From: an uncultured Clostridia bacterium | GTDB lineage: Bacteria; Bacillota; Clostridia; UBA1381 | Direction: 5' to 3' | DNA: 14,083 nucleotides | Assembly: GCA_934476675.1 (NCBI GenBank) | Contig: CAKSOE010000044.1 | Coordinates: 1 to 14,083, forward strand | Shown here: positions 1-7,549 of the stretch, in pieces | Layout: every line of letters starts with the position of its first letter | How positions within the stretch are numbered: the stretch's first letter is position 1 | Notes under the pieces: model-generated | Databases searched by the model: none | Told to the model about the DNA's origin: nothing | Seen by the model: only the letters and a program-made list of their open reading frames with translations | Program-made: the position numbers and the translations under genes

Positions 1-312
1 GAGTACGCGGCGTTCGGTTAAACGCACAACCTGCGAAATTTCATCAGCCTTAACACGTTACGGAATGAGAGTAAATTTCGCATCTTGCACGTTTGCCCTC
101 GCTTGCGTACCCGAGCACGCGGCGTTCGGTTAAACGCACAATCTGCGAAATTTCATCAGCCTTAACACGTTACGGAATGAGAGTAAATTCCGCATCTTGC
201 ACGTTTGCCCTCGCTTGCGTACCCGAGTACGCAGCGTTCGGTTAAACGCACAATCTGCGAAATTTCATCAGCCTTAACACATTATGGAACGAGAGTAAAT
301 TCCGTCTCTTGC
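1..312. repeat. Three tandem copies of a 112-bp palindromic repeat
   Basis: Units start at 1, 113 and 225, an exact 112-bp period. Units 1 and 2 are complete and differ at only a few bases. Unit 3 matches to about position 312 and then diverges, so it lacks its right outer arm. Each full unit folds back on itself: outer arms 3-8 with 105-110, then 20-29 with 84-93 (interrupted), a perfect 10-bp inner pair 32-41 with 73-82, and an apex around 42-67. The period is not a multiple of three and no reading frame spans it, so it is not coding. The array begins at the first base of the window and may extend upstream. It resembles a small dispersed palindromic element of MITE or REP type, but no transposase or target-site duplication is visible. 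Confidence 0.93.
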
Positions 313-352
313 TGAAACAAGAGGAGTTACATCAGTATTGTGCCCTTGGCAC
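305..352 (+). promoter_or_regulatory. Two small hairpins in the iscU leader
   Basis: Right after the third repeat diverges, CTCTTG (306-311) can pair with CAAGAG (318-323) across a 6-nt loop. A second perfect 5-bp hairpin, GTGCC (340-344) with GGCAC (348-352), ends next to the purine-rich ribosome binding site at 353-362. No convincing -35/-10 pair is visible between the repeat array and the gene, so the promoter is probably in or upstream of the repeats. Neither hairpin is followed by a T-run, so they are not terminators. A role in translation or mRNA stability is only inferred. Confidence 0.4.
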
Positions 353-369
353 GGAAAGGAAGATTAGTT

Positions 370-798
370 ATGTACAGTGAAAAAGTAATGGATCATTTTT
401 CAAATCCGAGAAATGTCGGAGAGATAGAAAATGCAAATGCAGTCGGCGAGGTTGGAAATGCTGTCTGCGGTGATATTATGAAAATATATATGGATATTGA
501 AGACGACATTATAAAGGATATAAAATTCAAAACCTTCGGCTGCGGTGCGGCAATTGCCACAAGCTCAATGGCAACCGAAATGGTAAAGGGCAAGACAATT
601 GACGAGGCTCTGGCTCTTACAAACAAGGCAGTTATGGAGGCCCTCGGCGGACTTCCTCCCGAGAAAATACACTGTTCTGTACTGGCAGAGCAGGCAATTC
701 AGGCTGCTTTAGAGGATTACAGCAAGAGAACGGGTAAGGAAATCAAGACAAGAGCAAAGTGCAATTTCAACTGTGCCGAATGTCATAAGGAACACTGA
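370..798 (+). CDS. iscU: NifU/IscU-type iron-sulfur cluster assembly scaffold protein
   Basis: This is a 142-residue scaffold on which Fe-S clusters are built from sulfur supplied by a cysteine desulfurase before transfer to target proteins in the cytoplasm. The NifU N-terminal family signatures are clear: the NPRNVG block (residues 12-17), the first ligand Cys33 followed by Asp35 (CGD), Cys58 in the FGCG motif, and Cys102 in the LPPEKIHCS segment. The ATG at 370 is preferred over an in-frame GTG at 340, because the AGGAAG ribosome binding site (357-362) lies 7 nt before it, family members begin with this MYSEKVMDHF-like segment, and the GTG sits inside a hairpin. Clostridial copies usually follow iscS and often iscR; here the gene follows a repeat array, so any partner must lie upstream of the window. 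A C-terminal tail carries three extra cysteines (131, 135, 138). A strong terminator follows. Confidence 0.93.
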   Translation: MYSEKVMDHFSNPRNVGEIENANAVGEVGNAVCGDIMKIYMDIEDDIIKDIKFKTFGCGAAIATSSMATEMVKGKTIDEALALTNKAVMEALGGLPPEKIHCSVLAEQAIQAALEDYSKRTGKEIKTRAKCNFNCAECHKEH

Positions 799-803
799 TA
801 GGG

Positions 804-843
804 CAGGCTGTAAAAAATCCGTGGGTTTTTTACAGCCTGTTTT
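804..843 (+). terminator. Intrinsic terminator after iscU
   Basis: A perfect 14-bp stem (804-817 with 826-839) closes an 8-nt loop and is followed by four T residues (840-843). The lower stem is GC-rich, while the upper stem is six A-T pairs that also supply runs of T on either strand. It separates iscU from the acpP transcription unit. Confidence 0.9.
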
Positions 844-881
844 GGGTAATTATGCACATCTGACAGGATTTTTTTAGAAAA

Positions 882-925
882 ATTAGCTAATAAATATTGA
901 CGTATTCAAATCAATGTAATATAAT
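882..925 (+). promoter_or_regulatory. Promoter of acpP, with an upstream palindrome
   Basis: TTGACG (897-902) and a perfect TATAAT (920-925) are separated by 17 bp, an ideal vegetative sigma-factor spacing. The start of transcription should fall near 932, giving a leader of about 70 nt. Just upstream of the -35 box is a perfect 10-bp palindrome, ATTAGCTAAT (882-891), which could be an operator half or simply AT-rich promoter sequence. I see no match to the Bacillus FapR box. Confidence 0.82.
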
Positions 926-937
926 AGTATATATTTC

Positions 938-977
938 TGTGTGAACGTATTAAGATAATATTGGAATTAATCACACA
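938..977 (+). promoter_or_regulatory. Inverted repeat in the acpP leader
   Basis: TGTGTGA (938-944) and TCACACA (971-977) are perfect reverse complements. Inside them TTAA (950-953) can pair with TTAA (967-970) after a 5-nt bulge. The structure starts close to the predicted transcription start and ends just before the AAAGGGG ribosome binding site (985-991). It could be a DNA operator or an mRNA hairpin; its function is unknown. Confidence 0.4.
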
Positions 978-1001
978 AGCATTGAAAGGGGATACTTAAT
1001 T

Positions 1002-1232
1002 ATGGAAGAATTTTTAAAAGTAAAAAGAGTGATTGTTGATCAGCTCGGAGTGGACGAAGACACGGTAACGATGGACTCGTCATTTGTAGATGATTTGGGC
1101 GCTGATTCTTTGGACATTGTTGAGCTGATAATGGGACTGGAAACGGAATTTGACCTTGAAATTCCCGATGAGGAGGCTGAAAAAATCACCACGGTAGGTG
1201 ATGCGGTTAATTACATCAAGGAAAATTCATAA
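1002..1232 (+). CDS. acpP: Acyl carrier protein
   Basis: Small acidic carrier protein of 76 residues that holds growing fatty acyl chains on a phosphopantetheine arm during type II fatty acid synthesis in the cytoplasm. The phosphopantetheine attachment site is Ser36 in the motif LGADSLDIVEL. The length and the four-helix pattern are typical of bacterial AcpP. The ATG is preceded by AAAGGGG at 985-991. In many Firmicutes acpP follows plsX, fabD and fabG and precedes rnc; here only the acpP-rnc pair is kept, with acpP first in its own unit behind a strong promoter. This fits the high expression expected of ACP. Confidence 0.97.
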   Translation: MEEFLKVKRVIVDQLGVDEDTVTMDSSFVDDLGADSLDIVELIMGLETEFDLEIPDEEAEKITTVGDAVNYIKENS

Positions 1233-1246
1233 TTAACGAAAACACG

Positions 1247-1280
1247 TACTGCGGGGGTTTTTAAATTCCCGCAGTATATT
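1247..1280 (+). terminator. Hairpin after acpP, probably a partial terminator
   Basis: A 9-bp perfect stem (1247-1255 with 1268-1276), extendable by two G-T pairs, forms 15 nt after the acpP stop. The following tract is only TATTTAAAA, a poor U-run. With no good promoter visible before rnc, leaky termination that lets some acpP transcripts continue into rnc is the simplest reading. Confidence 0.55.
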
Positions 1281-1285
1281 TAAAA

Positions 1286-1339
1286 ATGTATACTTCCCTT
1301 AACACCGAAGCATTATTCAGCGCTAAGAGAAGTGTATAT
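1286..1339 (+). promoter_or_regulatory. Long imperfect hairpin in the rnc leader, candidate RNase III site
   Basis: Positions 1286-1301 can pair with 1324-1339: 16 positions with one C-A mismatch (1297/1328) and two G-U wobbles (1291/1334 and 1288/1337), around a 22-nt loop. The stem ends one base before the rnc ribosome binding site GGAGGAA (1341-1347). It has no T-run, so it is not a terminator. Established knowledge: in E. coli, RNase III cuts a stem in its own leader and so limits its synthesis. That this hairpin does the same is inference. Confidence 0.5.
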
Positions 1340-1353
1340 CGGAGGAATTTGTA

Positions 1354-2067
1354 ATGATAGGAATAGAAAAAAAGATAGGGTATACATTTAAAAACAAAGA
1401 GCTTTTAACTGTGGCTCTTACACACAGCTCTTATGCAAACGAGCATAAGCTGCGCGATAACGAACGTCTGGAATTTCTGGGAGATTCGGTTTTGAGCGTT
1501 GTTATAAGCGAGCATATTTTTAAAAAGCTTATGGACGTAAAGGAAGGGGATTTGTCAAAGTACCGTTCGGTGCTTGTCTGCGAAAATTCGCTGGCAAATC
1601 TGGCAAGAAAAATATCGCTGCCCGACTATATAATGCTGGGTAACGGAGAAAAAGCGTCCGGCGGAAGTCAGCGTCCTTCGATATTATCCGATGCGTTTGA
1701 GGCGCTTGTTGCAGCGATTTTTCTTGATGCCGGCATGAAATTCGTAAAGCAGTGGATTTTAAATCTTATGCATGGTGATATTGATTACGTCTTATCCGGC
1801 AAGGGCTATGGAGATTATAAATCCATGCTTCAGGAAAAAGTACAAAAAGGCGATAAGGGTAAGGTAACATATGAGCTTATCGGAACAAGCGGCGCCGAGC
1901 ACAACAAAAGTTTTTCGGTTGAGGCGCTTATAGACGGCGAGGTTATGGCACGCGGCAGAGGAAGAACCAAAAAAGAAGCAGAACAGCGTGCGGCAAGGCT
2001 TACCTTAAAAAAGCTCCGCAAGCTGTCGGAAAACGAAAAAGGCGATACGGAAGATGAAGACATATAA
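1354..2067 (+). CDS. rnc: Ribonuclease III
   Basis: Double-strand-specific endoribonuclease of 237 residues, used in rRNA processing and in maturation and decay of structured mRNAs. The N-terminal endonuclease domain (about 1-145) carries the signature ERLEFLGDSVL at 37-47 with catalytic Glu40 and Asp44, and the second metal-binding pair Asp113 and Glu116 in SDAFEALVAA. A double-stranded RNA binding domain spans about 153-227, with its conserved KKEAEQRAA end. The tail is short and acidic. The ribosome binding site GGAGGAA is 6 nt before the ATG. The last 14 bases overlap the next gene, so translation of the two is probably coupled. The leader carries a long hairpin that may be a self-cleavage target. 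Confidence 0.97.
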   Translation: MIGIEKKIGYTFKNKELLTVALTHSSYANEHKLRDNERLEFLGDSVLSVVISEHIFKKLMDVKEGDLSKYRSVLVCENSLANLARKISLPDYIMLGNGEKASGGSQRPSILSDAFEALVAAIFLDAGMKFVKQWILNLMHGDIDYVLSGKGYGDYKSMLQEKVQKGDKGKVTYELIGTSGAEHNKSFSVEALIDGEVMARGRGRTKKEAEQRAARLTLKKLRKLSENEKGDTEDEDI

Positions 2068-3052
2068 TATACCCATATTTGTGCCGCATAAGGGATGTCC
2101 TTTTGATTGCGTGTTCTGTAATCAAAAGCGAATAACAGGACAGCTCAAAAGCGTTATAGGCGCAGACGTAAAAAGGATTATTGAGGAGCATCTCAAAACC
2201 ATGCCGCAGGATAACTGTAAAAAAGAAGCGGCGTTTTTCGGCGGCAGCTTTACCGGAATACCGATAGAGGAGCAAAACGAGCTTTTGAGTGCGGCAAAGG
2301 AATTTCTTGACGCAAAGAAAATACAGGGAATACGTCTCTCAACCCGACCCGATTATATCGATAAAAAAATATTGGACAACCTAAAAGCCTTCGGGGTCAC
2401 AACGATTGAGCTGGGAGTTCAGTCGATGGACAACGGGGCGCTTTTTAAGTCGGGAAGAGGTCATACCGAGGAGGACGTTGCAAGCGCAGTAAAGCTTATA
2501 AGAAAATATGATTTTACGCTTGGCTTACAGATGATGACGGGACTGCCGGGCGACACGGACGAAAAATCAATCCGTACCGCTGAAAAAATAATAGCCCTAA
2601 AACCGGATATGGTAAGAATATATCCAACGCTTACAATAAAAGACACCCGACTTGAAGAAATGTATAACCGCGGAGAATATAAACCGCAGACGGTTGAAGA
2701 GGCTGTAGGGCTTTGCAGTGTGCTGCTTGAAATGTTTGAGGAAAACGGCATAAGGGTTATTCGTCTGGGATTACAGTCAACGGACGAAATCTGCGAAAAC
2801 GGTTCGGTTATTGCGGGACCGGTACACAGTGCGTTCGGTGAACTGGTTGAGAACAACATATATTACGGAATAATAAGTAAAAATCTCAAAGAGTGCGGCA
2901 GAGCAGATGTTTTTGTAAATCCGCGCGAGATTTCAAAAGCGGTAGGAAACAGAAAAATAAACATACAAAAATTTAAAGAGCGCGGAATTGACATAAAAAT
3001 ACATGGTGACGAAAGCTTGGAAAAAAGAGAGGTGAGATGTGTTTGTTATTAA
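2054..3052 (+). CDS. Elp3-like radical SAM protein
   Basis: A 332-residue radical SAM enzyme with the cluster-binding motif CX3CX2C at Cys15, Cys19 and Cys22 (GCPFDCVFC), the SAM-contacting FFGGSFTGIP segment, and the downstream RLSTRPDYID and IELGVQS motifs typical of the Elp3/COG1243 branch. Full-length Elp3 proteins continue into a GNAT acetyltransferase domain; this protein stops before one, as the short bacterial homologues beside smc do. Its reaction is therefore not established, and tRNA modification is only a guess from Elp3. The ATG lies inside the end of rnc (14-bp overlap), with a modest AAGG at 2039-2042 as ribosome binding site. The 3' end overlaps smc, giving a tightly coupled rnc-radical SAM-smc-ftsY block common in Clostridia. 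Confidence 0.88.
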   Translation: MKTYNIPIFVPHKGCPFDCVFCNQKRITGQLKSVIGADVKRIIEEHLKTMPQDNCKKEAAFFGGSFTGIPIEEQNELLSAAKEFLDAKKIQGIRLSTRPDYIDKKILDNLKAFGVTTIELGVQSMDNGALFKSGRGHTEEDVASAVKLIRKYDFTLGLQMMTGLPGDTDEKSIRTAEKIIALKPDMVRIYPTLTIKDTRLEEMYNRGEYKPQTVEEAVGLCSVLLEMFEENGIRVIRLGLQSTDEICENGSVIAGPVHSAFGELVENNIYYGIISKNLKECGRADVFVNPREISKAVGNRKINIQKFKERGIDIKIHGDESLEKREVRCVCY

Positions 3053-6000
3053 AAAGAATAGAGCTTCAGGGCTTCAAATCGTTTGCTGATAAAACCGTTC
3101 TGGAATTTGGCAGCGGCGCAACGGCTGTCGTAGGGCCGAACGGCAGCGGCAAAAGCAATATTTCCGATGCAATTCGATGGGTTATCGGTGAAATGAGCGC
3201 AAAAACTCTGCGCGGTTCAAATATGCAGGACGTAATTTTTGCCGGTACCGAAACAAGAAAAGCAGTAAATTTTGCGGAGGTAAGCCTTGTTCTCGATAAC
3301 AGTACGCACGTATTTGATATAGAATTTGACGAAGTAATCGTAACAAGACGGCTGTTCCGCAGCGGTGAGAGCGTTTATCAGATAAATCATGCAAATTGCC
3401 GTTTAAAGGATATTCATGAGCTGTTCATGGATACAGGTTTGGGCAAGGACGGGTATTCCATAATCGGACAGGGAAACGTGGCGCAGATTTTGTCTACAAA
3501 AGCCGAGGACAGGCGAAGTCTGTTTGAAGAGGCAGCAGGAATCGCAAAGTATAAATACAAAAAGGACGAGGCGGAAAAAAAGCTTGCCGGAACAGAGGAT
3601 AACCTTGTAAGAATAAACGATATAACTCTGGAATTGGAGGGACAGCTCAATCCGCTGAAAAATCAGTCCGAAAAAGCAAGAAAATATCTCGAATTGTACG
3701 GCGAGTTTAAAACTCTTGACGTAAATTTAAGCATGATAACGCTTGCAAAGAACAAGGTGTCATCAGAGGAAGCGGACAAGCTTTATGAAAGCGTTGACGG
3801 TGAACTTTCCGAACTGCGCTCAAAGGAATCGGAAACCGAGGCGAAAATCTCCGCGTTTTATGAGGAACAGCAAAACTGCGACAGAGAGCAGGCGGAGAAA
3901 AACAGGCTTTTAAACGAAAACGAATCGCGCGGAATGGCAAACGAAAAGGAAATTTCGCTTGCGGAAAACAATATAAAAAACAATAATGCCATGCTTGAAC
4001 GCATTGATTCTGAGATTGAGCATATAAAGCAGAAAAATGCAGGGCGTGAGGAACAAATACAATCGCTTAAAGAAAGTGTTTCGGAAACTGAAAGTATGGT
4101 AGAACAGGAATTGTCGGCGTTTGACAGGGAAAAAACCGAAAATTCAGAGATAACACAGCGGGAAAGTGAAATAAGCGCCAAGATAGAAGAATTACGGAAC
4201 GAATCATCATCAAAGCTTAGTGAAGCGGCATCGGAAAAATCAAGAATTACGGGTATAGAAACGCTCCGTGCGAACTTTATCGAACGGCGTGAAACGGTAG
4301 AATCCGAAATAAGGAGCTACAACGAAGGCGTTGAAAATACCGTAAAAGAAATCGAACACGATACGGCGCAAATCGAAGAAAAAAAGAAAAAGCTTGAAAA
4401 ACTCAAAGCCTCTGTTGAGATCAGAAAAAATTCAGAGGCGGAATTAAACGGAAAGCTTGCGGAACTGAATCGTGAAATAAATACATTAAATGCCGATTAC
4501 CAGGCAAAAACCTCCAAGAAGCGTATGCTTGAGGGTATGGAAAACGACTACGTAGGTTTTGCAAAGAGTGTTAAGGCGGTTTTAAAAGCAGACGAATTAA
4601 AACGCAGCGTTATATACGGTACGGTTTCGGGGCTTATAGAGGTTAAAAAGGAGTACGTTACCGCGATTGAGTCGGCGCTCGGCGGAGCGATGCAGAATAT
4701 CGTTGTCGGAGCGGAGGAGGACGCAAAGGCGGCGATTGAATATCTCAGGAGAAACAAGGTCGGACGCGCAACATTTTTGCCGATAAGCGCAGTCAGGGGC
4801 AGAATTCTTGACAATGCAGGCGAGGTAAGCCGATGCGAGGGTTATATCGGACTGGCAAGCGAGCTTATTTCATATGATAAGAAATACGATGGTATTATGA
4901 AAAATCTTCTCGGCAGAGTAGTCGTAGCGGATAATATTGATAATGCCATTGCGATAAACAAAAAATTCGGCTATAAATTCAAAACCGTTACGTCCGAGGG
5001 TGATATTTTAAATGCCGGCGGTTCAATGTCGGGCGGAAGCGTCAACAAGCAAAGCGGAATACTTTCGCGTGCGGCGGAAATAAAGACGCTTTCGGGAGAA
5101 ATATCAGGACTTGACGCAAAAATCAAAGCTGTACGTGAAAAAAAAGAACAGAACGAAAATGATTTAAAGATGATAACAAATCAGCTTTCGTCATATGTTC
5201 CTTTAATGCGTGAGTATGAGGACGAAATTCTGCGACTTGAGAACACCTGCCAGCATCTGAAAAACAGCCTTGACGGCAGAGGTGACACGGAACAGAACTA
5301 TAAGGCGGAAATAAAACAGCTTGAAGAAAATCTTTCTTCGTCATCTGACGAAATTGCCAAGCTGCTTTCGAAGGTGCGTTCACTTGAAAATTCGTCAAAA
5401 CAGCTTAATGAAGAAATCGACCGGCTTTCGGAGGAGTATAACAGCATAAAAGCGGAAAAAGAGCAAAAATCACAAAGCGTTATGGATCGAACCGTCAAGC
5501 TTGCCGAATTGCAGCGAGATATAACTCAAAGCCGCGACAAAATTGATGAAATAAAGAGAAATATTGAGGAAGCGAAAGAGAGCATTGCCTTAAAGGAACA
5601 GGACAAAAAGGATATATGCCAAAGAAATGCGGAACTTAACAGTGAAAAGGAAGAAAAGGTTTTACGTATTGAAGAAATACAAAAGCTTTCGGAGGAATAC
5701 CGACATCAGATAAGCGCAATAGGAGCGCAGAAAGAAAAAATTACGGCGGAGCTGCAAGGTATTCAAAGCTCAAACAAGGATTTGACCGACAAACTGCTGC
5801 AATTGCAGCAGGAACTGTCAAGAGTGGATGCAAAGCGTATAAAACTCAATATTGAGAGGGAAAATATCCTTAATCGTTTGTGGGAGGATTATGAGCTTAC
5901 GCCGTCTGCCGCGGAGGAAATCAAAACCGAGGTAGAGAACGAAAAAGAGGCATTTAAGCGTTTGGCAGAGCTGAAATCGGGTATTAAATCGCTTGGCAGC

Positions 6001-6609
6001 GTAAACATGGATGCGATAGAGGAATACAAAGCCGTCAAGGAGCGATATGAATTTCTTACGGCACAGAAAAGCGATTTGGAAAAATCGAGAGATAATCTCA
6101 ATCAGATTATTGAGTCGATGCAGGAGCTGATGCAGGAGCATTTCGGCAAGCAGTTCAATACCATATGCGAAAGCTTTGCGGAGGTGTTTACGGAGCTTTT
6201 CGGAGGCGGACACGGCGAGCTGCATCTGACAGACCCCGACAATATGCTTGAAAGCGGAATCGAGATTGACGTTCAGCTGCCCGGAAAGGGCTTGCAGAAT
6301 ATCAACCTGTATTCCGGCGGTGAAAAATCTTTTATCGCAATCGCACTGCTGTTTGCAATACTCAAAGTAAAGCCGACGCCGTTCTGTATTCTGGACGAAA
6401 TAGACGCAGCGCTGGACGATGTAAACGTATCGAGATTTGCGACATATCTTAAAAATTACATTGACCAGACCCAGTTTATAGTAATTACTCACCGACGAGG
6501 TACAATGGAGGCGGCAAACGTTCTTTACGGCGTAACAATGCAGGAAAAAGGCGTTTCAAAACTGTTGTCGCTGCAAATTGATGATGTTGAGGAAGATTTA
6601 GTAAAGTAG
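3043..6609 (+). CDS. smc: Chromosome segregation ATPase SMC
   Basis: This 1188-residue SMC subunit dimerises and, with ScpA and ScpB, forms the ring complex that compacts and separates chromosomes. The N-terminal head has the Walker A motif GPNGSGKSN (31-39) and a Q-loop region ending in RRSLFEEAAGI. Two long charged coiled-coil arms flank a hinge domain at about 526-667 rich in glycine (GGSMSGGS). The C-terminal head has the ABC signature SGGEK (about 1091-1095) and Walker B ILDEID (about 1116-1121). The likely start is TTG at 3043, not ATG at 3037. The GAGGTG ribosome binding site (3029-3034) is 8 nt from the TTG but only 2 nt from the ATG, and the TTG start gives MLLKRIELQGFKSF, which lines up with the usual SMC N-terminus. 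The length is close to Bacillus SMC. Confidence 0.97.
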   Translation: MLLKRIELQGFKSFADKTVLEFGSGATAVVGPNGSGKSNISDAIRWVIGEMSAKTLRGSNMQDVIFAGTETRKAVNFAEVSLVLDNSTHVFDIEFDEVIVTRRLFRSGESVYQINHANCRLKDIHELFMDTGLGKDGYSIIGQGNVAQILSTKAEDRRSLFEEAAGIAKYKYKKDEAEKKLAGTEDNLVRINDITLELEGQLNPLKNQSEKARKYLELYGEFKTLDVNLSMITLAKNKVSSEEADKLYESVDGELSELRSKESETEAKISAFYEEQQNCDREQAEKNRLLNENESRGMANEKEISLAENNIKNNNAMLERIDSEIEHIKQKNAGREEQIQSLKESVSETESMVEQELSAFDREKTENSEITQRESEISAKIEELRNESSSKLSEAASEKSRITGIETLRANFIERRETVESEIRSYNEGVENTVKEIEHDTAQIEEKKKKLEKLKASVEIRKNSEAELNGKLAELNREINTLNADYQAKTSKKRMLEGMENDYVGFAKSVKAVLKADELKRSVIYGTVSGLIEVKKEYVTAIESALGGAMQNIVVGAEEDAKAAIEYLRRNKVGRATFLPISAVRGRILDNAGEVSRCEGYIGLASELISYDKKYDGIMKNLLGRVVVADNIDNAIAINKKFGYKFKTVTSEGDILNAGGSMSGGSVNKQSGILSRAAEIKTLSGEISGLDAKIKAVREKKEQNENDLKMITNQLSSYVPLMREYEDEILRLENTCQHLKNSLDGRGDTEQNYKAEIKQLEENLSSSSDEIAKLLSKVRSLENSSKQLNEEIDRLSEEYNSIKAEKEQKSQSVMDRTVKLAELQRDITQSRDKIDEIKRNIEEAKESIALKEQDKKDICQRNAELNSEKEEKVLRIEEIQKLSEEYRHQISAIGAQKEKITAELQGIQSSNKDLTDKLLQLQQELSRVDAKRIKLNIERENILNRLWEDYELTPSAAEEIKTEVENEKEAFKRLAELKSGIKSLGSVNMDAIEEYKAVKERYEFLTAQKSDLEKSRDNLNQIIESMQELMQEHFGKQFNTICESFAEVFTELFGGGHGELHLTDPDNMLESGIEIDVQLPGKGLQNINLYSGGEKSFIAIALLFAILKVKPTPFCILDEIDAALDDVNVSRFATYLKNYIDQTQFIVITHRRGTMEAANVLYGVTMQEKGVSKLLSLQIDDVEEDLVK

Positions 6610-6618
6610 GTGAACCGA

Positions 6619-7536
6619 ATGGGATTTTTTGAAAAATTAAAAAGCGGTCTGAAAAAGACGAGTGATGCTATTTCAGAGCGCGTAAATGAGGTTTTCAGCG
6701 TTTTTGTGAAGGTGGATGAGGAATTATTTGAAAACCTTGAAGAGGCGCTGATTATGGCGGATTTGGGCGTGGAAACCTCGGACTATATAATAGAGGAGCT
6801 GCGAAGCAGAGTAAAGCTTAAACATATTACGGACGGAAACGTTGTGAAAGAGGAATTAAAGGCTGTAATCGCCGATATTCTTTCGGAGCAGGATTCGCAG
6901 ATGCACGTTGAAACGAAACCGTCGGTTATACTTGTAATCGGAGTAAACGGCGTCGGAAAGACAACAAGTATAGGCAAAATAGCCATGCACTATAAAAATC
7001 AGGGCAAAAACGTTTTGCTTGCTGCAGCGGACACTTTCCGTGCGGCGGCAATAGATCAGCTTGATGTGTGGGCAGATCGCTGTGGTTGTGATATTATAAA
7101 GCATAAGGAAAACAGTGATCCTGCGGCGGTGGTGTTTGACGCCTGCACTGCAGCAAAGGCGCGCGGTACGGATATACTCATATGCGACACCGCCGGCAGA
7201 CTGCATAACAAGAAAAATCTTATGGCGGAACTTGAAAAGATAAACAGGGTAATAAGCCGGGAACTGCCGGAGGCGGACAGGGAAACGCTGCTTGTGCTTG
7301 ACGCAACAACGGGACAAAATGCTGTCAGCCAGGCGAAGCTTTTCAGCGAGGCGGCGGAAATTACGGGCATAGCGCTTACCAAGCTTGACGGAACGGCAAA
7401 GGGCGGTATAGTCATTGCCATTTCAAAGGAGCAGGAAATCCCAGTGAAATTTATAGGTGTCGGAGAGGGCATAGATGATTTGCAGCTGTTTGATGCGGCT
7501 GATTTTGCAAAAGCTCTTTTTGACAACGATATTTAA
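6619..7536 (+). CDS. ftsY: Signal recognition particle receptor FtsY
   Basis: GTPase of 305 residues that docks the SRP-ribosome complex at the membrane for co-translational insertion. The N domain (about 1-95) opens with an amphipathic MGFFEKLKSGLKKT segment that in this family contacts the membrane. The G domain has G1 GVNGVGKTT (108-116), the insertion-box DTFRAAAIDQL, G3 DTAGR (190-194) and G4 TKLDG (254-258). There is no long acidic A domain, as is usual in Gram-positive bacteria. The start is taken as ATG 6619: AGGTG (6608-6612) overlaps the smc stop and sits 6 nt upstream. An in-frame GTG at 6610 is part of that ribosome binding site. Only 9 bases separate it from smc, so it is cotranscribed. 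Confidence 0.97.
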   Translation: MGFFEKLKSGLKKTSDAISERVNEVFSVFVKVDEELFENLEEALIMADLGVETSDYIIEELRSRVKLKHITDGNVVKEELKAVIADILSEQDSQMHVETKPSVILVIGVNGVGKTTSIGKIAMHYKNQGKNVLLAAADTFRAAAIDQLDVWADRCGCDIIKHKENSDPAAVVFDACTAAKARGTDILICDTAGRLHNKKNLMAELEKINRVISRELPEADRETLLVLDATTGQNAVSQAKLFSEAAEITGIALTKLDGTAKGGIVIAISKEQEIPVKFIGVGEGIDDLQLFDAADFAKALFDNDI

Positions 7537-7549
7537 GGAGGATATATTT

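Noticed and set aside
1..340. The tandem repeats as a CRISPR array
   Set aside because: The 112-bp units follow one another without variable spacers, and no cas genes are present.
1266..1294. A promoter for rnc with -10 TATACT at 1289-1294
   Set aside because: The hexamer 17 bp upstream is TTCCCG, which is no -35 box, and a start near 1301 is not otherwise supported.
5818..6492. Antisense open frame of 224 codons within smc
   Set aside because: It is fully inside the smc head region, has no ribosome binding site, and its translation shows no recognisable family; it is a shadow of a conserved gene.
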